Source: Marinobacter sp. 1-4A
Lineage (GTDB): Bacteria > Pseudomonadota > Gammaproteobacteria > Pseudomonadales > Oleiphilaceae
Reading direction: 5' to 3'
DNA: 64,000 nt
Assembly (NCBI RefSeq): GCF_016597725.1
Contig: NZ_VCGY01000003.1
Span: forward strand, 496,001 to 560,000
Below are positions 48,253-57,503 of the stretch, in pieces; position 1 is the stretch's first letter; every line of letters starts with the position of its first letter. The notes under the pieces were generated by a model. That model was not told where the DNA came from, did not search any database, and was given only the letters and a program-made list of their open reading frames with translations. The position numbers and the translations under genes are program-made.

Positions 48253-48444
48253 TATGTCCTCCTGCTTTTATTAAATACTCTCATGAGATTGAGAATATGC
48301 AAGAGATAAACTAAAAATAATCATTATAAATCAATAGTTTGTATTAATAGTACAAAGTTGGGCTTCTAATGCGGTAATAAGTTATCCAGGCCGGTCTATA
48401 TTTGGCTATAAAAGAAATGGCACTTTGCTCAACAGAGGTTATCG

Positions 48445-49622
48445 ATGGAAAGCATCGCCGCAATTACTCGAGAATCACTTTACGAAGAGGTATGGGCAGA
48501 GCCTGTCACCAGGGTTGCACCGCGCTATGGAATATCCGGTGTTGCATTGGGAAAGATTTGTCGCAAGCACAAGATACCTTTGCCGCCACGGGGGTACTGG
48601 GCAAAAATCAACGCCGGACATTCACCGAAAAAAGTCCCGCTTCCTACCGCCAAGGAGTTTGAAAATTACTCCCTACCGCTCAGCCGACCACGTACCTATA
48701 ACCCCGACAATCCCGAAGCCTCGCGGAAAAAGGCGACCACTGCCCAAGAGCGAATAGGCTTTGTGAAGCGCTCGATTCACCACACCCCTTGATTACGAAG
48801 GCATCCAAACGACTGAGGCGAAAGACTGGGTGGGACAACTACAAAGGCCTGCGTTCAGCGCCGGGGGAAATATTTGATTTCGAAGTGACTCGCGATGCCA
48901 TCGATCGAGCAGTGTTGATAGGCGACGCACTGATAAAAGCGCTGGAACGTCAGGGCATGAAGGTTTGGGTGGATCGTGAGAAGAGTCGTACCCTGATCGG
49001 ACTGGGCGAAACTTCATTGACCATAGCCATTAGCGAGCATGTCGCCAGAACCAAGCATGAGGTCACCGCAGCAGAGAAAAAGGCAATTGAGCGCTGGCAA
49101 CGTTCTCCGAATCGCTGGGGAGCGGGATACCACTACCCAAGGCCGCCTGACTACGACTACCACCCAACCGGGAAACTGAGAATTTCAATTGGCGGCTATC
49201 CTTCCAGAAGTTGGCGGGATACGCCCAAGACCTTGCTGGAGCAAAGGCTACACCAAGTGGTTGCCGGTGCATTGGACCTGATCGAAGAGGAACGTATCCG
49301 CACAGAGGAACAGGAACGCAGACACCAGGCATGGCAGAAAGCAAAAGATAAACACGATCATCAGGTTGAGCTTCGAAAGCAGGAACTGGAGCAACTTGAA
49401 AAGTTGAAGGCGAGCGCCACGCAATGGCGGGAAGCTGAACAGCTACGGAACTATATCGATGCGGTAGAAATGTCTGCTATCAAGAATGGGGAACTCCGTG
49501 AAGAACTCAAGGACTGGATAAGCTGGGCGCGGATCAAAGCAGACTGCATTGACCCGTTGATAGCGGTGTCCGATGCTATTCTGGACGGCCCGGAACCAAA
49601 ATATCCTGGCTACTACTATTAA
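48445..49622 (+). pseudogene. Hypothetical protein gene split by a frameshift
   Basis: Two overlapping frames look like one protein of about 390 aa. The first (48445-48792, 115 aa) has SLYEEVWAEPVTRVAPRYGI and PLPPRGYWAKINAG, an HTH-like start I recall at the head of a single longer family. The second (48789-49622, 277 aa) continues with KRLRRKTGWDNYKGLRSAPG, a central domain and a coiled coil. A CCCC run at 48785-48788 is the likely slip point: one more C would fuse HHTP to LITKASKR. GAGG precedes the ATG. It could be a true mutation, a sequencing error or a programmed shift, since TTG and TGA overlap. Function is unknown. Confidence 0.6.
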
Positions 49623-49635
49623 TAGTCAATGGATT

Positions 49636-49665
49636 GCCGCAAATATAGCCTGCTATATTTGCGGC
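49636..49665. terminator. Hairpin between converging genes
   Basis: A perfect 13-bp stem GCCGCAAATATAG with a CCTG loop lies between the frameshifted gene and the second WYL gene. It lacks a T-run, so use as a bidirectional terminator is inferred. Confidence 0.5.
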
Positions 49666-49713
49666 ACTGGTAGGACTGGTCGTTATGATACACCACTATT
49701 CAACATGTGGCTC

Positions 49714-50550
49714 TCACTCGTCCTCTCTAGTTGATTCTGTCCGGAACAAGTAAATCTGAAATTCTGGTGGATGTTGGGCTTCAGGTTTTTCCGCAACCTC
49801 TAAATCCCTCAAGACATATCTTACTAAGGCACGTCGAGTTGTAATGCGCCTGCCAATGGCACCTTTGAATAACTCGTCTCGAATTAGTTTCTCTTGTCCC
49901 TCGGTCAGTGCTGGGTGCGGTCGTAACTCAAGTTGAACTTTCTCTTCCCAGTCGACATCCGTGGGCGTATCTATACTTTTGGAGGCTGATTCCGCACGCC
50001 AGATTCGAGCTAGGTTGAAGTCTCGGTGCTGCTCCGTGAGCTCATCGAAGCCCCTTACATGCCACCTTCTTCCAGCGAATACAAAAGCATGGGGATGGAT
50101 GACGCGTTCAACGCCATCTGGATTATTCATCGACCTGTAGATGACTCTGGTAGCTGAACACTGATCCATGGCTGAATGAATCACTCGAAACAAGGCGGGA
50201 TCGAGGTTGGTAAAGTCTATTTGGGTGTCCTCAACTTTGACATGAGTCACTTGGTCCTTCACCAACCGGAAATAGGCCTCGATAGTAAGGTTGGCGATCT
50301 CCGGTTTGAATCGAGCTGAAGGACCATAGCGCCCACGGCCTCGCCCTTTAAGAGTTTGCGTGTTGTACGGATATGCGTCTCGATACGAGGCTAATACTCG
50401 CGATGCTTGCACACTCGTTATACCAAACTTTTCCCTAAGGCGCTGATTGGTTATCTCCCCTTCATATGCTAGCAACATCTCAATGAACTCAAACTGCAGT
50501 CTCGTGCGGCTATCCAATGGCGTAACTCTCTGCTGGATTTGTATTAACAT
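49714..50550 (-). CDS. Second BrxR/CapW-like WYL-domain regulator
   Basis: The 278-aa protein has an N-terminal winged helix (RTRLQFEFIEMLLAYEGEIT, then REKFGITSVQASRVLASYRD) and a WYL domain (IYRSMNNPDGVERVIHPHAF, RRWHVRGFDELTEQHRDFNL). It differs clearly from the regulator at 43690 but shares layout. It is divergent from jetA with 54 bp between them, and its ATG lies inside the first of two tandem palindromes. It most likely represses the Wadjet operon and itself. Confidence 0.85.
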   Translation of the reverse strand: MLIQIQQRVTPLDSRTRLQFEFIEMLLAYEGEITNQRLREKFGITSVQASRVLASYRDAYPYNTQTLKGRGRGRYGPSARFKPEIANLTIEAYFRLVKDQVTHVKVEDTQIDFTNLDPALFRVIHSAMDQCSATRVIYRSMNNPDGVERVIHPHAFVFAGRRWHVRGFDELTEQHRDFNLARIWRAESASKSIDTPTDVDWEEKVQLELRPHPALTEGQEKLIRDELFKGAIGRRITTRRALVRYVLRDLEVAEKPEAQHPPEFQIYLFRTESTREDE

Positions 50551-50576
50551 CAGTGTTAATTTAACATTAATGTTAA
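50543..50576. promoter_or_regulatory. Tandem palindromic operators between WYL gene and jetA
   Basis: ATTAACA-TCAG-TGTTAAT (50543-50560) is followed directly by the perfect palindrome TTAACATTAATGTTAA (50561-50576). Both share the TTAACA/TGTTAA half-site. They cover the WYL start codon and the space before jetA, which suits repression of both divergent genes. Confidence 0.8.
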
Positions 50577-50604
50577 CTCAAAGTCTAGGAAGATTGGGTG
50601 GCCT

Positions 50605-52095
50605 ATGCCTGAAGATGCGGACAACCTATTTGATCGTGTACCTGAGCATATTTTTAGACCGCTCGGGGCGCACGAGCATGCGCGTCGTAACTGGTCGCTC
50701 CTAAACCATCTGTATAACGATTTCTTTGCACCTGAGGCTGATCCTCCCGAGGGAGAAGGCTGGACACAGAAACGCGTGGTGGCATCGATTGAGCGTTTCT
50801 TGGTCCGGTGGGATGATGAGCATGAAACCAATGTTGAGGAGCGAGGGACTCCGGTAAACATACGCGCGCATGACGCTCTATCAAGCTTCCTCGATAGTGG
50901 TTGGCTGAGCATCGATCGAGTTGGCTTTACCCAATTCGTAATCATGCGCCCGACAGTCCAAAACCTGTTTGAGTTGCTCAAAACATTTGCTGAGCAAGGG
51001 CCCGAGTTTATTGGTGGGCGTGTGCAATCGGTCCGAAACAACTTGCTGCAGGTACAGGCAGATCCTGAAAAGAACGCTGCTGTGTTCCAAGTCGCTGCCA
51101 AAGAATGCTCAGCACTTCTTCGGATGCTGAACACCACACGAATGAGGGTTCGGGAGGCCAGCGAATACTTGCGCACCCAGGAATCAACACATCTATTCCT
51201 AGAAAAATTCTTTGGAGATTATATCTCCAGTCTCTATATCGGCGATTACTCTGACCTGTTTTCCCGCAACCACCCACTTGCATCGCGCTGGGATATTGTT
51301 GATCTCGCTACCCGAATTACCGAAGAGCCAGAAAGTCGGGAGCAACTGCGTCGATGGTATCGCAAAAACCTACGTTGCCGTTCTAATGAGGAAGCAGATG
51401 CATGGATAGAGGGTGATACTGCTCGCGTATTAGCACTGCGTGAAGTCGACCGATTGCTCGCACGCCTGAAAGACGCGGTAACCCGCGCAAATGACCAAGC
51501 CCTTGGCTATCTCCAATACAAGGTTCGTTCCCAGGGTAATTTCGATATGAAGACGGATCAGGTCATAAAGGCGATCGTGCGGTCTGCAGACTCTCGGCCT
51601 AACGACGAATCTTTGTGTTTACCGACAGGCTGGTCACAAGGAAGGCTCTTGAGCGAGGAGGCGTTGAAGATGCCGACCAAGAAACCGAAGAAGCGCAAAG
51701 GGGCAGTCATCCAGAAACGTCATCTATCACCAGAGGCAAAAGCACGACGTTTGGTCCGCCAAATCATGAAGGGAAATCGGGAGGTTTCGGAAACGCGGAT
51801 CATTCAGTACATCGATCGTCACGTTGATCCCGGAGGGGTCCTGGAAAGCAGTTCCATGGAAGTGGGTAGCATCAACGATCTCTGCGTCTTGGCAGCATTC
51901 ACTCGACTAGGGTTGATAGCTGAACGAACGCAAAGGAATGCTCGCCAAGGTATTTTCCGCCCGAAATTGTTCAAGGAACTCAGCAGACATATTGAAATTG
52001 AGCTCACAGGTGAGCGTTTTGAGAACGAATACTTAGAGGCGCCTGTAGTAAGGGTTCGTCGCCGGGAAAAAGGGAGTCCAAATAATGCCGATTAG
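50605..52095 (+). CDS. jetA: Wadjet system protein JetA (kleisin-like)
   Basis: JetA is the MukF-like kleisin of the Wadjet complex, which recognises and cuts small circular DNA such as plasmids. The 496-aa protein begins with the wHTH-like LFDRVPEHIFRPLGAHEHAR and NWSLLNHLYNDFF and contains the LSSFLDSGWLSIDRVGFTQF block. It is the first gene of jetA-jetB-jetC-jetD, with overlapping ends (11 bp with jetB). Identification rests on gene order and family style. Confidence 0.9.
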   Translation: MPEDADNLFDRVPEHIFRPLGAHEHARRNWSLLNHLYNDFFAPEADPPEGEGWTQKRVVASIERFLVRWDDEHETNVEERGTPVNIRAHDALSSFLDSGWLSIDRVGFTQFVIMRPTVQNLFELLKTFAEQGPEFIGGRVQSVRNNLLQVQADPEKNAAVFQVAAKECSALLRMLNTTRMRVREASEYLRTQESTHLFLEKFFGDYISSLYIGDYSDLFSRNHPLASRWDIVDLATRITEEPESREQLRRWYRKNLRCRSNEEADAWIEGDTARVLALREVDRLLARLKDAVTRANDQALGYLQYKVRSQGNFDMKTDQVIKAIVRSADSRPNDESLCLPTGWSQGRLLSEEALKMPTKKPKKRKGAVIQKRHLSPEAKARRLVRQIMKGNREVSETRIIQYIDRHVDPGGVLESSSMEVGSINDLCVLAAFTRLGLIAERTQRNARQGIFRPKLFKELSRHIEIELTGERFENEYLEAPVVRVRRREKGSPNNAD

Positions 52096-52723
52096 CTGGA
52101 AACGTATTGCAGAGCAAGACGAAGCTCACACTGTACGGGATTTTCAAAAAGCGGCGAAACGCCTGATCGTTGACCAAGTATTGTACCAAGCAAACCCGAA
52201 GCAGAGAGCAGACTATGATTTGGTGGCGGCCCATGAAAGTGCCTTCGCGGAAGCGCTAGATCTCTTTGGCTGCATGCTTGATCTGAATGTCCAGGAGCGA
52301 TATGCAGCTGCAGTTCCGACAGTCACTGAGGTGAGCAAGATTCCTCTGATGCACACTTTGTTAGCGTTAGTACTGCGAAAACTTTATGACCATCACATGA
52401 ACAGTGGGTCACTTCACGCAGGCATTGCGGGAGTTAGCTTGCCTGAACTAGAAGCGGCATTTCAGGAATCAACCGGGCGTGAATTGCCAATGAAGCCCCA
52501 ATCGGAACTGCAGGGGATGATGGATGCAATGAAGAGGTGGGGGATAGCTCGTTTGGTTAGAACTGAGAATTTAGGAGACTCAGCATGGTTCGCGGAGATT
52601 CTCCCCGGAATTCAGAGCCTGATCAACGAGCGAACACTCGCCATGCTGAAATCACATGCCGAATTTCTGTATGAGCCTGAAGGATGGGTCGATAAAGAAC
52701 AACAAAAGGAGAGCTCTTTGTGA
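52085..52723 (+). CDS. jetB: Wadjet system protein JetB (MukE-like, DUF4194)
   Basis: JetB is the MukE-like kite subunit that binds the kleisin JetA. The 212-aa protein contains AAKRLIVDQVLYQANPKQRA, MHTLLALVLRKLYDHH and a winged-helix C-terminal half (MMDAMKRWGIARLVR). It overlaps jetA by 11 bp and jetC by 4 bp (GTGA), showing coupled translation in equal amounts with the other subunits. Confidence 0.9.
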   Translation: MPISWKRIAEQDEAHTVRDFQKAAKRLIVDQVLYQANPKQRADYDLVAAHESAFAEALDLFGCMLDLNVQERYAAAVPTVTEVSKIPLMHTLLALVLRKLYDHHMNSGSLHAGIAGVSLPELEAAFQESTGRELPMKPQSELQGMMDAMKRWGIARLVRTENLGDSAWFAEILPGIQSLINERTLAMLKSHAEFLYEPEGWVDKEQQKESSL

Positions 52724-55700
52724 AACAGCTCAAACGCATCTCACTGGTTCAATTTTATCTCCATGAAGCAGTTGATATCGAGGTAGAAGGAGCAACTGCC
52801 TTCTTGGGACCGAATGGTTCTGGCAAATCGTCGACACTCGACGCCATACAGATCGCAATGCTTGGAGGAAATCAGCAGTACACACGTTTTAACACCCAGT
52901 CAGTATCGACTAAGCAGCGGCGTAACTTAGCAGGCTACTGCCTTGGCATGCTCCGTAATCCAGAGAAAGATAGCGAAGTGATTGGACGTGCGCGCGACGA
53001 GGCACGGACCTACATTGTTTTGGTCTTTGGCAACGACACGAAGACGGAATGGGTTTCTGCTGGAATCTGCGTTGAAGCTGATGCAGAAACCAATGAGCAT
53101 GAGGTTAAAGGCCTTTTTGTCCTTCCTGGTATAGCTTTGAAGGCTGACGACTGCATTGTTTATGACGGTAATGATCGACGCCCCATTCCGTTTGCAGACT
53201 TTCGAGAAAATGCACGCGAGCGAGCTCGGAAGAGCGGGCGAACTCCCATATTTACGGATAAATCGAGTGAGTATGTTCAGGAGCTGCTATACGCACTGAA
53301 TGGTGAAAGGATGCCCAACTCCCGACGATTCATGTCGTCTTTTGTGAAGTCGATGACCCTGAAGAATGTCGACTCTATCGACCAATTTGTCCGCGATTAC
53401 GTCGTTGAAGCCAATCCGGTTGATATTGCGACGTTTCGCAAACAGGTCGAGCAATTTATCGCGTTACGCGATCTGATCATGAGAACAAAGGCAAGAATTT
53501 CGCGGCTTGAAGGAATCATTACTGACTTTGACCGAGCGCGGCAGGCAGAGCGTCGAATCGCAACCCTTGAAGCCATAAAGGCGATATTCAATGTCGAATG
53601 GCTGGGAGAGAAGATAGACGATATTGAAACCCAGATCGATACACTCAAAGACCAGACTGAAACTGCAGAAGGCCTTGCTACTGATGCGAAGGAACAGCGA
53701 GATCTCAAACAAAATGAAATTACCCAACTAAAGGTTCGCTTGGAAAGCGACCAAAATGAGCAACTTCGGCAACGCCTCGAAGATCAGATTAGCTCCCAGC
53801 GCCAAATAATCACAGCCTACCAACATCCAGAGGTATCCCGGGCCAACCGCCTGATCAGTTCGGTAAGAGAATTGATCGACGATCCGAGTTTTTCCGCTAT
53901 TCGTAGCCTTATGAGAACCGTCGTTGATGAACTGGCCGAGGCTCGGGGAAGTGAAGACTCCGGAAGCGCGCTAAGCAAATCAATCGGGAAGCTCGACGGG
54001 GATCTCTCACAAATTCGGGTCTTCTCTCAGACGAATCTGACCTCGATCCAAAAAAAGCAAAATGAACTGAGTGAAGAACGTGATGCAATTCGACGTCGGA
54101 TTTCAGCAGCAGCTCAAACCGGACGGTTGTTGAATGATGGTGCAGCGCGGTTATTGGAGATACTTAATCGCGCCGGTATGGAAGCTAAGCCCCTGTCGGC
54201 GTTACTACGAATTTCGGACCCAAGCTGGGCACCGGCTTTGGAGGCCTATTTAGGTGGTGATCGTGATGCTCTGATTATTACGGAAGGAGAGACCCGTGAG
54301 GCGGTCAAACTATTGCGCCAGGCTAGGCAGCAAGGCATCCAGGTAAACGGTGCCGCTATCATCCAGCCATTTCATCTACGCAATGTCGACACTCCCGCTA
54401 AAGGCGAGGAATTCGCATTAGGTGTTTTTGAGACCGATGACGATACGGCTCGTCGTTTCGTTTGGCAGAAATTCGGAAACATGCGCTTAGTCGACACCGA
54501 ACTGGAGCTCGAGACTCATCCAAGAGCAATTACCCGCGACGGAATGCTGAGTCAGGGAGGTCTGACCAAATCCATCCGCATCGCACCGATTAGTGATCTT
54601 CGTATAGGTAAGGAAGTCCAGGACACATCGCAATTATCACGACATGCGTCGGAACTCCAGGGGGAACTGAATCGGCTTGAGAAGCAGAGGACACGCGTGG
54701 AAGGGCTTGACAAAGCTCTAACTACTAAATCCAACGATGACGAACAAGGTGTCACTGAGAGACTTGCTGAAGCAAATAAGATGATTGACCTGGCAAATAA
54801 GCAACTAGAGAGTCTGGATATCTCACACCTAGACGAGTTGCGGTCTCTTCTGGATGCTGCAGCTTCGCAACATTCCGAGTATGAGAGGCAGTATACGAAG
54901 CACGATCGACTTGCAGCCGGATTTAAACAGCAAATAGAGCAACGTCGGGAACAGAAGGAACAACTGGAAGAACAGCTGCCGGCAATACGCCATGCTGAAA
55001 AAGAGGCTGTAGCCAATCCATTGGTTAATAGCGAGTGGCTGGATAGTATGAAAGATGAAATTGAGAGCTCCGAAACTAGCTACGAGCTTCGCCTTAAAGA
55101 GGTGGAGAGAAAAATCGACTTTCATTCTCCCCGCTTGCGGAAGGCCGAGGAAAACGCCTCTCTTGAACTTGCTCGCTATGTTCAGGAGGAGCGTTTGGAT
55201 GTTCAGATTCCAGATATGGAATGGCATGATCGCCATGAATGGGCACTGGAAGAGAAAGCGAAGCTGTTTAATACGGAATTGCATCGGTACGAGAAAGAAG
55301 CTGAGTTAGCCCGTCAAGCATCTGAGGAAACGTTGCGATCAGACATAGCTATGTCGCTCCATGACCGATTCAAAGAAATGGAGTTGGAGCGTCGGGAGCG
55401 AAATAAAATACTTGAGTCATGTCCGTCATTCACCGGTGGAGAACGTTACAAGTTCACGGCCAAGGTTGTGCCGCAATATGAAGCTTTGGTGCGATACATC
55501 AACCAGATTGCCCAAGACGATAACAACTTTTCTTTGTTTGCAGAAAACCCCGATGAGATTAATGAAACGCTTCGCGATCTCGTAGAAGCCGCAGCTGACT
55601 CAGGTAACGCAAGTGGTGTTCTAGATTACCGACAGTTTTATACCTTTGATTTAGACATTTTGGTCGATGGTAAAAGAGTCGATCGTATGAGTAACCGGCA

Positions 55701-56142
55701 AGGGGCAGGTTCCAATGGTGAACACATAGCGCCTATGTATGTTGCCGCGGGTGCTGCTCTTGCAAAGGCTTATAGGCTCCACAGTAACAAAGGAAAGCAA
55801 CGCGGTATTGGGCTTATTTGCCTGGACGAGGCTTTTCATGGCATGGACACAATTAATGCCATAGCCACAGCACGCTTTCTGCAAAGTATCGGCTTGCAAC
55901 TCATCATGGCGGGGCCCGAGCTTGAACGCACCAAGCTGGCACCTGTAACCCAGACCATCTATGACCTGGATCGAGAAGGGCTGGATTTACAAATGGAACG
56001 GACCAAATTCAAGGAGGAAGCCAACAAACTGATGGTAAGCGATATGCCTGACGAGAACCCTGAGGTTATGAAAGGTGCGTACCAGCAACTCGGTCTTGAA
56101 CAGCCAGCAGAGTATGCAGTTTCTAACAATGGTGGGCAATGA
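52720..56142 (+). CDS. jetC: Wadjet system SMC-like ATPase JetC
   Basis: JetC is the MukB-like SMC motor that extrudes DNA loops on circular DNA. The 1140-aa protein has Walker A LGPNGSGKSSTLDAIQ (near residues 30-37), long coiled coils (about residues 230-450 and 650-920) around a hinge (PSWAPALEAYLGGDRDALII), and the C-terminal signature NRQGAGSNGEHIAPMYVAAG with Walker B LICLDEAFHGMDTINA. The start is GTG overlapping the jetB stop. The ATPase appears intact. Confidence 0.95.
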   Translation: MKQLKRISLVQFYLHEAVDIEVEGATAFLGPNGSGKSSTLDAIQIAMLGGNQQYTRFNTQSVSTKQRRNLAGYCLGMLRNPEKDSEVIGRARDEARTYIVLVFGNDTKTEWVSAGICVEADAETNEHEVKGLFVLPGIALKADDCIVYDGNDRRPIPFADFRENARERARKSGRTPIFTDKSSEYVQELLYALNGERMPNSRRFMSSFVKSMTLKNVDSIDQFVRDYVVEANPVDIATFRKQVEQFIALRDLIMRTKARISRLEGIITDFDRARQAERRIATLEAIKAIFNVEWLGEKIDDIETQIDTLKDQTETAEGLATDAKEQRDLKQNEITQLKVRLESDQNEQLRQRLEDQISSQRQIITAYQHPEVSRANRLISSVRELIDDPSFSAIRSLMRTVVDELAEARGSEDSGSALSKSIGKLDGDLSQIRVFSQTNLTSIQKKQNELSEERDAIRRRISAAAQTGRLLNDGAARLLEILNRAGMEAKPLSALLRISDPSWAPALEAYLGGDRDALIITEGETREAVKLLRQARQQGIQVNGAAIIQPFHLRNVDTPAKGEEFALGVFETDDDTARRFVWQKFGNMRLVDTELELETHPRAITRDGMLSQGGLTKSIRIAPISDLRIGKEVQDTSQLSRHASELQGELNRLEKQRTRVEGLDKALTTKSNDDEQGVTERLAEANKMIDLANKQLESLDISHLDELRSLLDAAASQHSEYERQYTKHDRLAAGFKQQIEQRREQKEQLEEQLPAIRHAEKEAVANPLVNSEWLDSMKDEIESSETSYELRLKEVERKIDFHSPRLRKAEENASLELARYVQEERLDVQIPDMEWHDRHEWALEEKAKLFNTELHRYEKEAELARQASEETLRSDIAMSLHDRFKEMELERRERNKILESCPSFTGGERYKFTAKVVPQYEALVRYINQIAQDDNNFSLFAENPDEINETLRDLVEAAADSGNASGVLDYRQFYTFDLDILVDGKRVDRMSNRQGAGSNGEHIAPMYVAAGAALAKAYRLHSNKGKQRGIGLICLDEAFHGMDTINAIATARFLQSIGLQLIMAGPELERTKLAPVTQTIYDLDREGLDLQMERTKFKEEANKLMVSDMPDENPEVMKGAYQQLGLEQPAEYAVSNNGGQ

Positions 56143-57377
56143 TGCTGCGCTCAGGAGCAGATGCATGTGATGAGAGTATGCGTCGCCTTATCAAAAAAGC
56201 TGCCCGTGCTATTTTCGCAGATGGCGAACTTGAACCGTCTGTAGAAAAGATTTCGGTAAGTTTGCCAGCGACGAATTCGAGCTTGCGGGAGTACTATCGC
56301 CTTGAGCGATTTGCAGACCGGGAGGAGTATCATGCGCGACTTCAAATCTACTCAAATGCAAAAGCGATAAAGGTAGATTGGGACGTCGGTGCAGGAGAGA
56401 GAGGGCAGCTTTCGAGAGTAACGCTGCACGACCCTAAAGCAGTAATGAGCATTCTTGGTGAAGAATTGCCTTGGGAAGTCGCATCGCGAGCCATCGCAAG
56501 AATAGAATCTGTCGCTAAAGAAGGGCTTCCTGATATTGCGCACATTGTTGATGCGTGGCGCCGTGGGAAGGCCCCTGCCGGAGTGTCAGCAGAGCGTGCG
56601 AATCAACTGGTTGATAGCTTGAGAATCATCGATGCCGCACAGAAGCTTTCTGAAGGTGGACAAGATGTGTTGCTCCGGAGGCTAAGTGCCCGGTTATTTA
56701 GCGATAGTAAACGGATAGAAGGACTCGCTCGTCAGCTTGCTTTTCTTCTTGGAGAGCCCACAGAGACTGAAGAAGACGATGTTTTTGCACGTTTAGGTCT
56801 GGTTAAACATCCTCAACCTATGCTTCTTAGCGGCCCACCGGGTTGCAGCATTCAAGTTAATGAGGCAGCCATTTCACTGGCGTACCCGTACCTTGGCTTC
56901 AGGCCTGACACTATTAATGGTCTGACTACTTCAAATAGTCCTATTCGGCGTGTTCTCACCATTGAGAATCTTGCGAGCTTCAATGAAGCTGCCGACAACG
57001 CAGAAAAAGCGAGGGACTTGTTGATCGTTTATCTTGCCGGCAATCCTACACCATCTTTTCTCGCGGCATACAATCGAATACTTTCATCCGTGGAGCCCAC
57101 CGAAATCCTGCATTGGGGCGACATAGATGTAGGTGGGTTTAGGATTGCGGCAAGATTAGCCGATAGCATCAGGTCTACCGGCCATAGTCTTAAGCTTTGG
57201 CGGATGAATCCATTGGAAGTAGCTTCGGGACAGCAAAAGACCGTCCCGGAAAAGAAAATCGAAGAAGCATCAACAATATGCGAGAAATACGGCTGGAACA
57301 AAGAAGCCGAAGGATTACGGAGCAACCCAGTATTTCAGGAGCAAGAGTTCCTCGACTGGGCTCCTCCGAATGATTAA
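56139..57377 (+). CDS. jetD: Wadjet system nuclease JetD (Toprim)
   Basis: JetD is the topoisomerase VI-like Toprim nuclease that cuts the trapped plasmid. In this 412-aa protein the N-terminal half carries a DUF3322-like domain and the C-terminal part the Toprim: glutamate in RVLTIENLASFNEAAD and the DxD in LHWGDIDVGGFRIAARL near residues 327-330. It overlaps jetC by 4 bp (ATGA). Key acidic residues are present. The complete jetABCD set suggests a functional anti-plasmid system. Confidence 0.93.
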   Translation: MMLRSGADACDESMRRLIKKAARAIFADGELEPSVEKISVSLPATNSSLREYYRLERFADREEYHARLQIYSNAKAIKVDWDVGAGERGQLSRVTLHDPKAVMSILGEELPWEVASRAIARIESVAKEGLPDIAHIVDAWRRGKAPAGVSAERANQLVDSLRIIDAAQKLSEGGQDVLLRRLSARLFSDSKRIEGLARQLAFLLGEPTETEEDDVFARLGLVKHPQPMLLSGPPGCSIQVNEAAISLAYPYLGFRPDTINGLTTSNSPIRRVLTIENLASFNEAADNAEKARDLLIVYLAGNPTPSFLAAYNRILSSVEPTEILHWGDIDVGGFRIAARLADSIRSTGHSLKLWRMNPLEVASGQQKTVPEKKIEEASTICEKYGWNKEAEGLRSNPVFQEQEFLDWAPPND

Positions 57378-57412
57378 ACGAGAACATAACTCATTGAAAC
57401 ACAGTGGTGTTA

Positions 57413-57436
57413 TCCCAGTTTTCCACTTTTCCCAGT
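57413..57436 (+). repeat. TCCCAGT-type repeat, copy B
   Basis: This 24-nt segment, beginning TCCCAGTTTTCC and ending TTCCCAGT, matches 62274-62297 at 22 of 24 positions in the same orientation. Downstream both copies continue with a GGTGAT...CCGG context. It lies between jetD and the large gene at 57504. Confidence 0.7.
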
Positions 57437-57503
57437 TCGGTGATGGACTCCGGCGTCCGGATTTAAAGAAAGTTGCCGACAATTACTGCGGAGGCTTTTC
57501 TCC

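Noticed and set aside
43690..50550. BREX or CBASS system suggested by the BrxR/CapW-like regulators
   Set aside because: No pglX, pglZ, brxC, nucleotidyl cyclase or Cap effector genes are present; the regulators sit by type I restriction and Wadjet genes.
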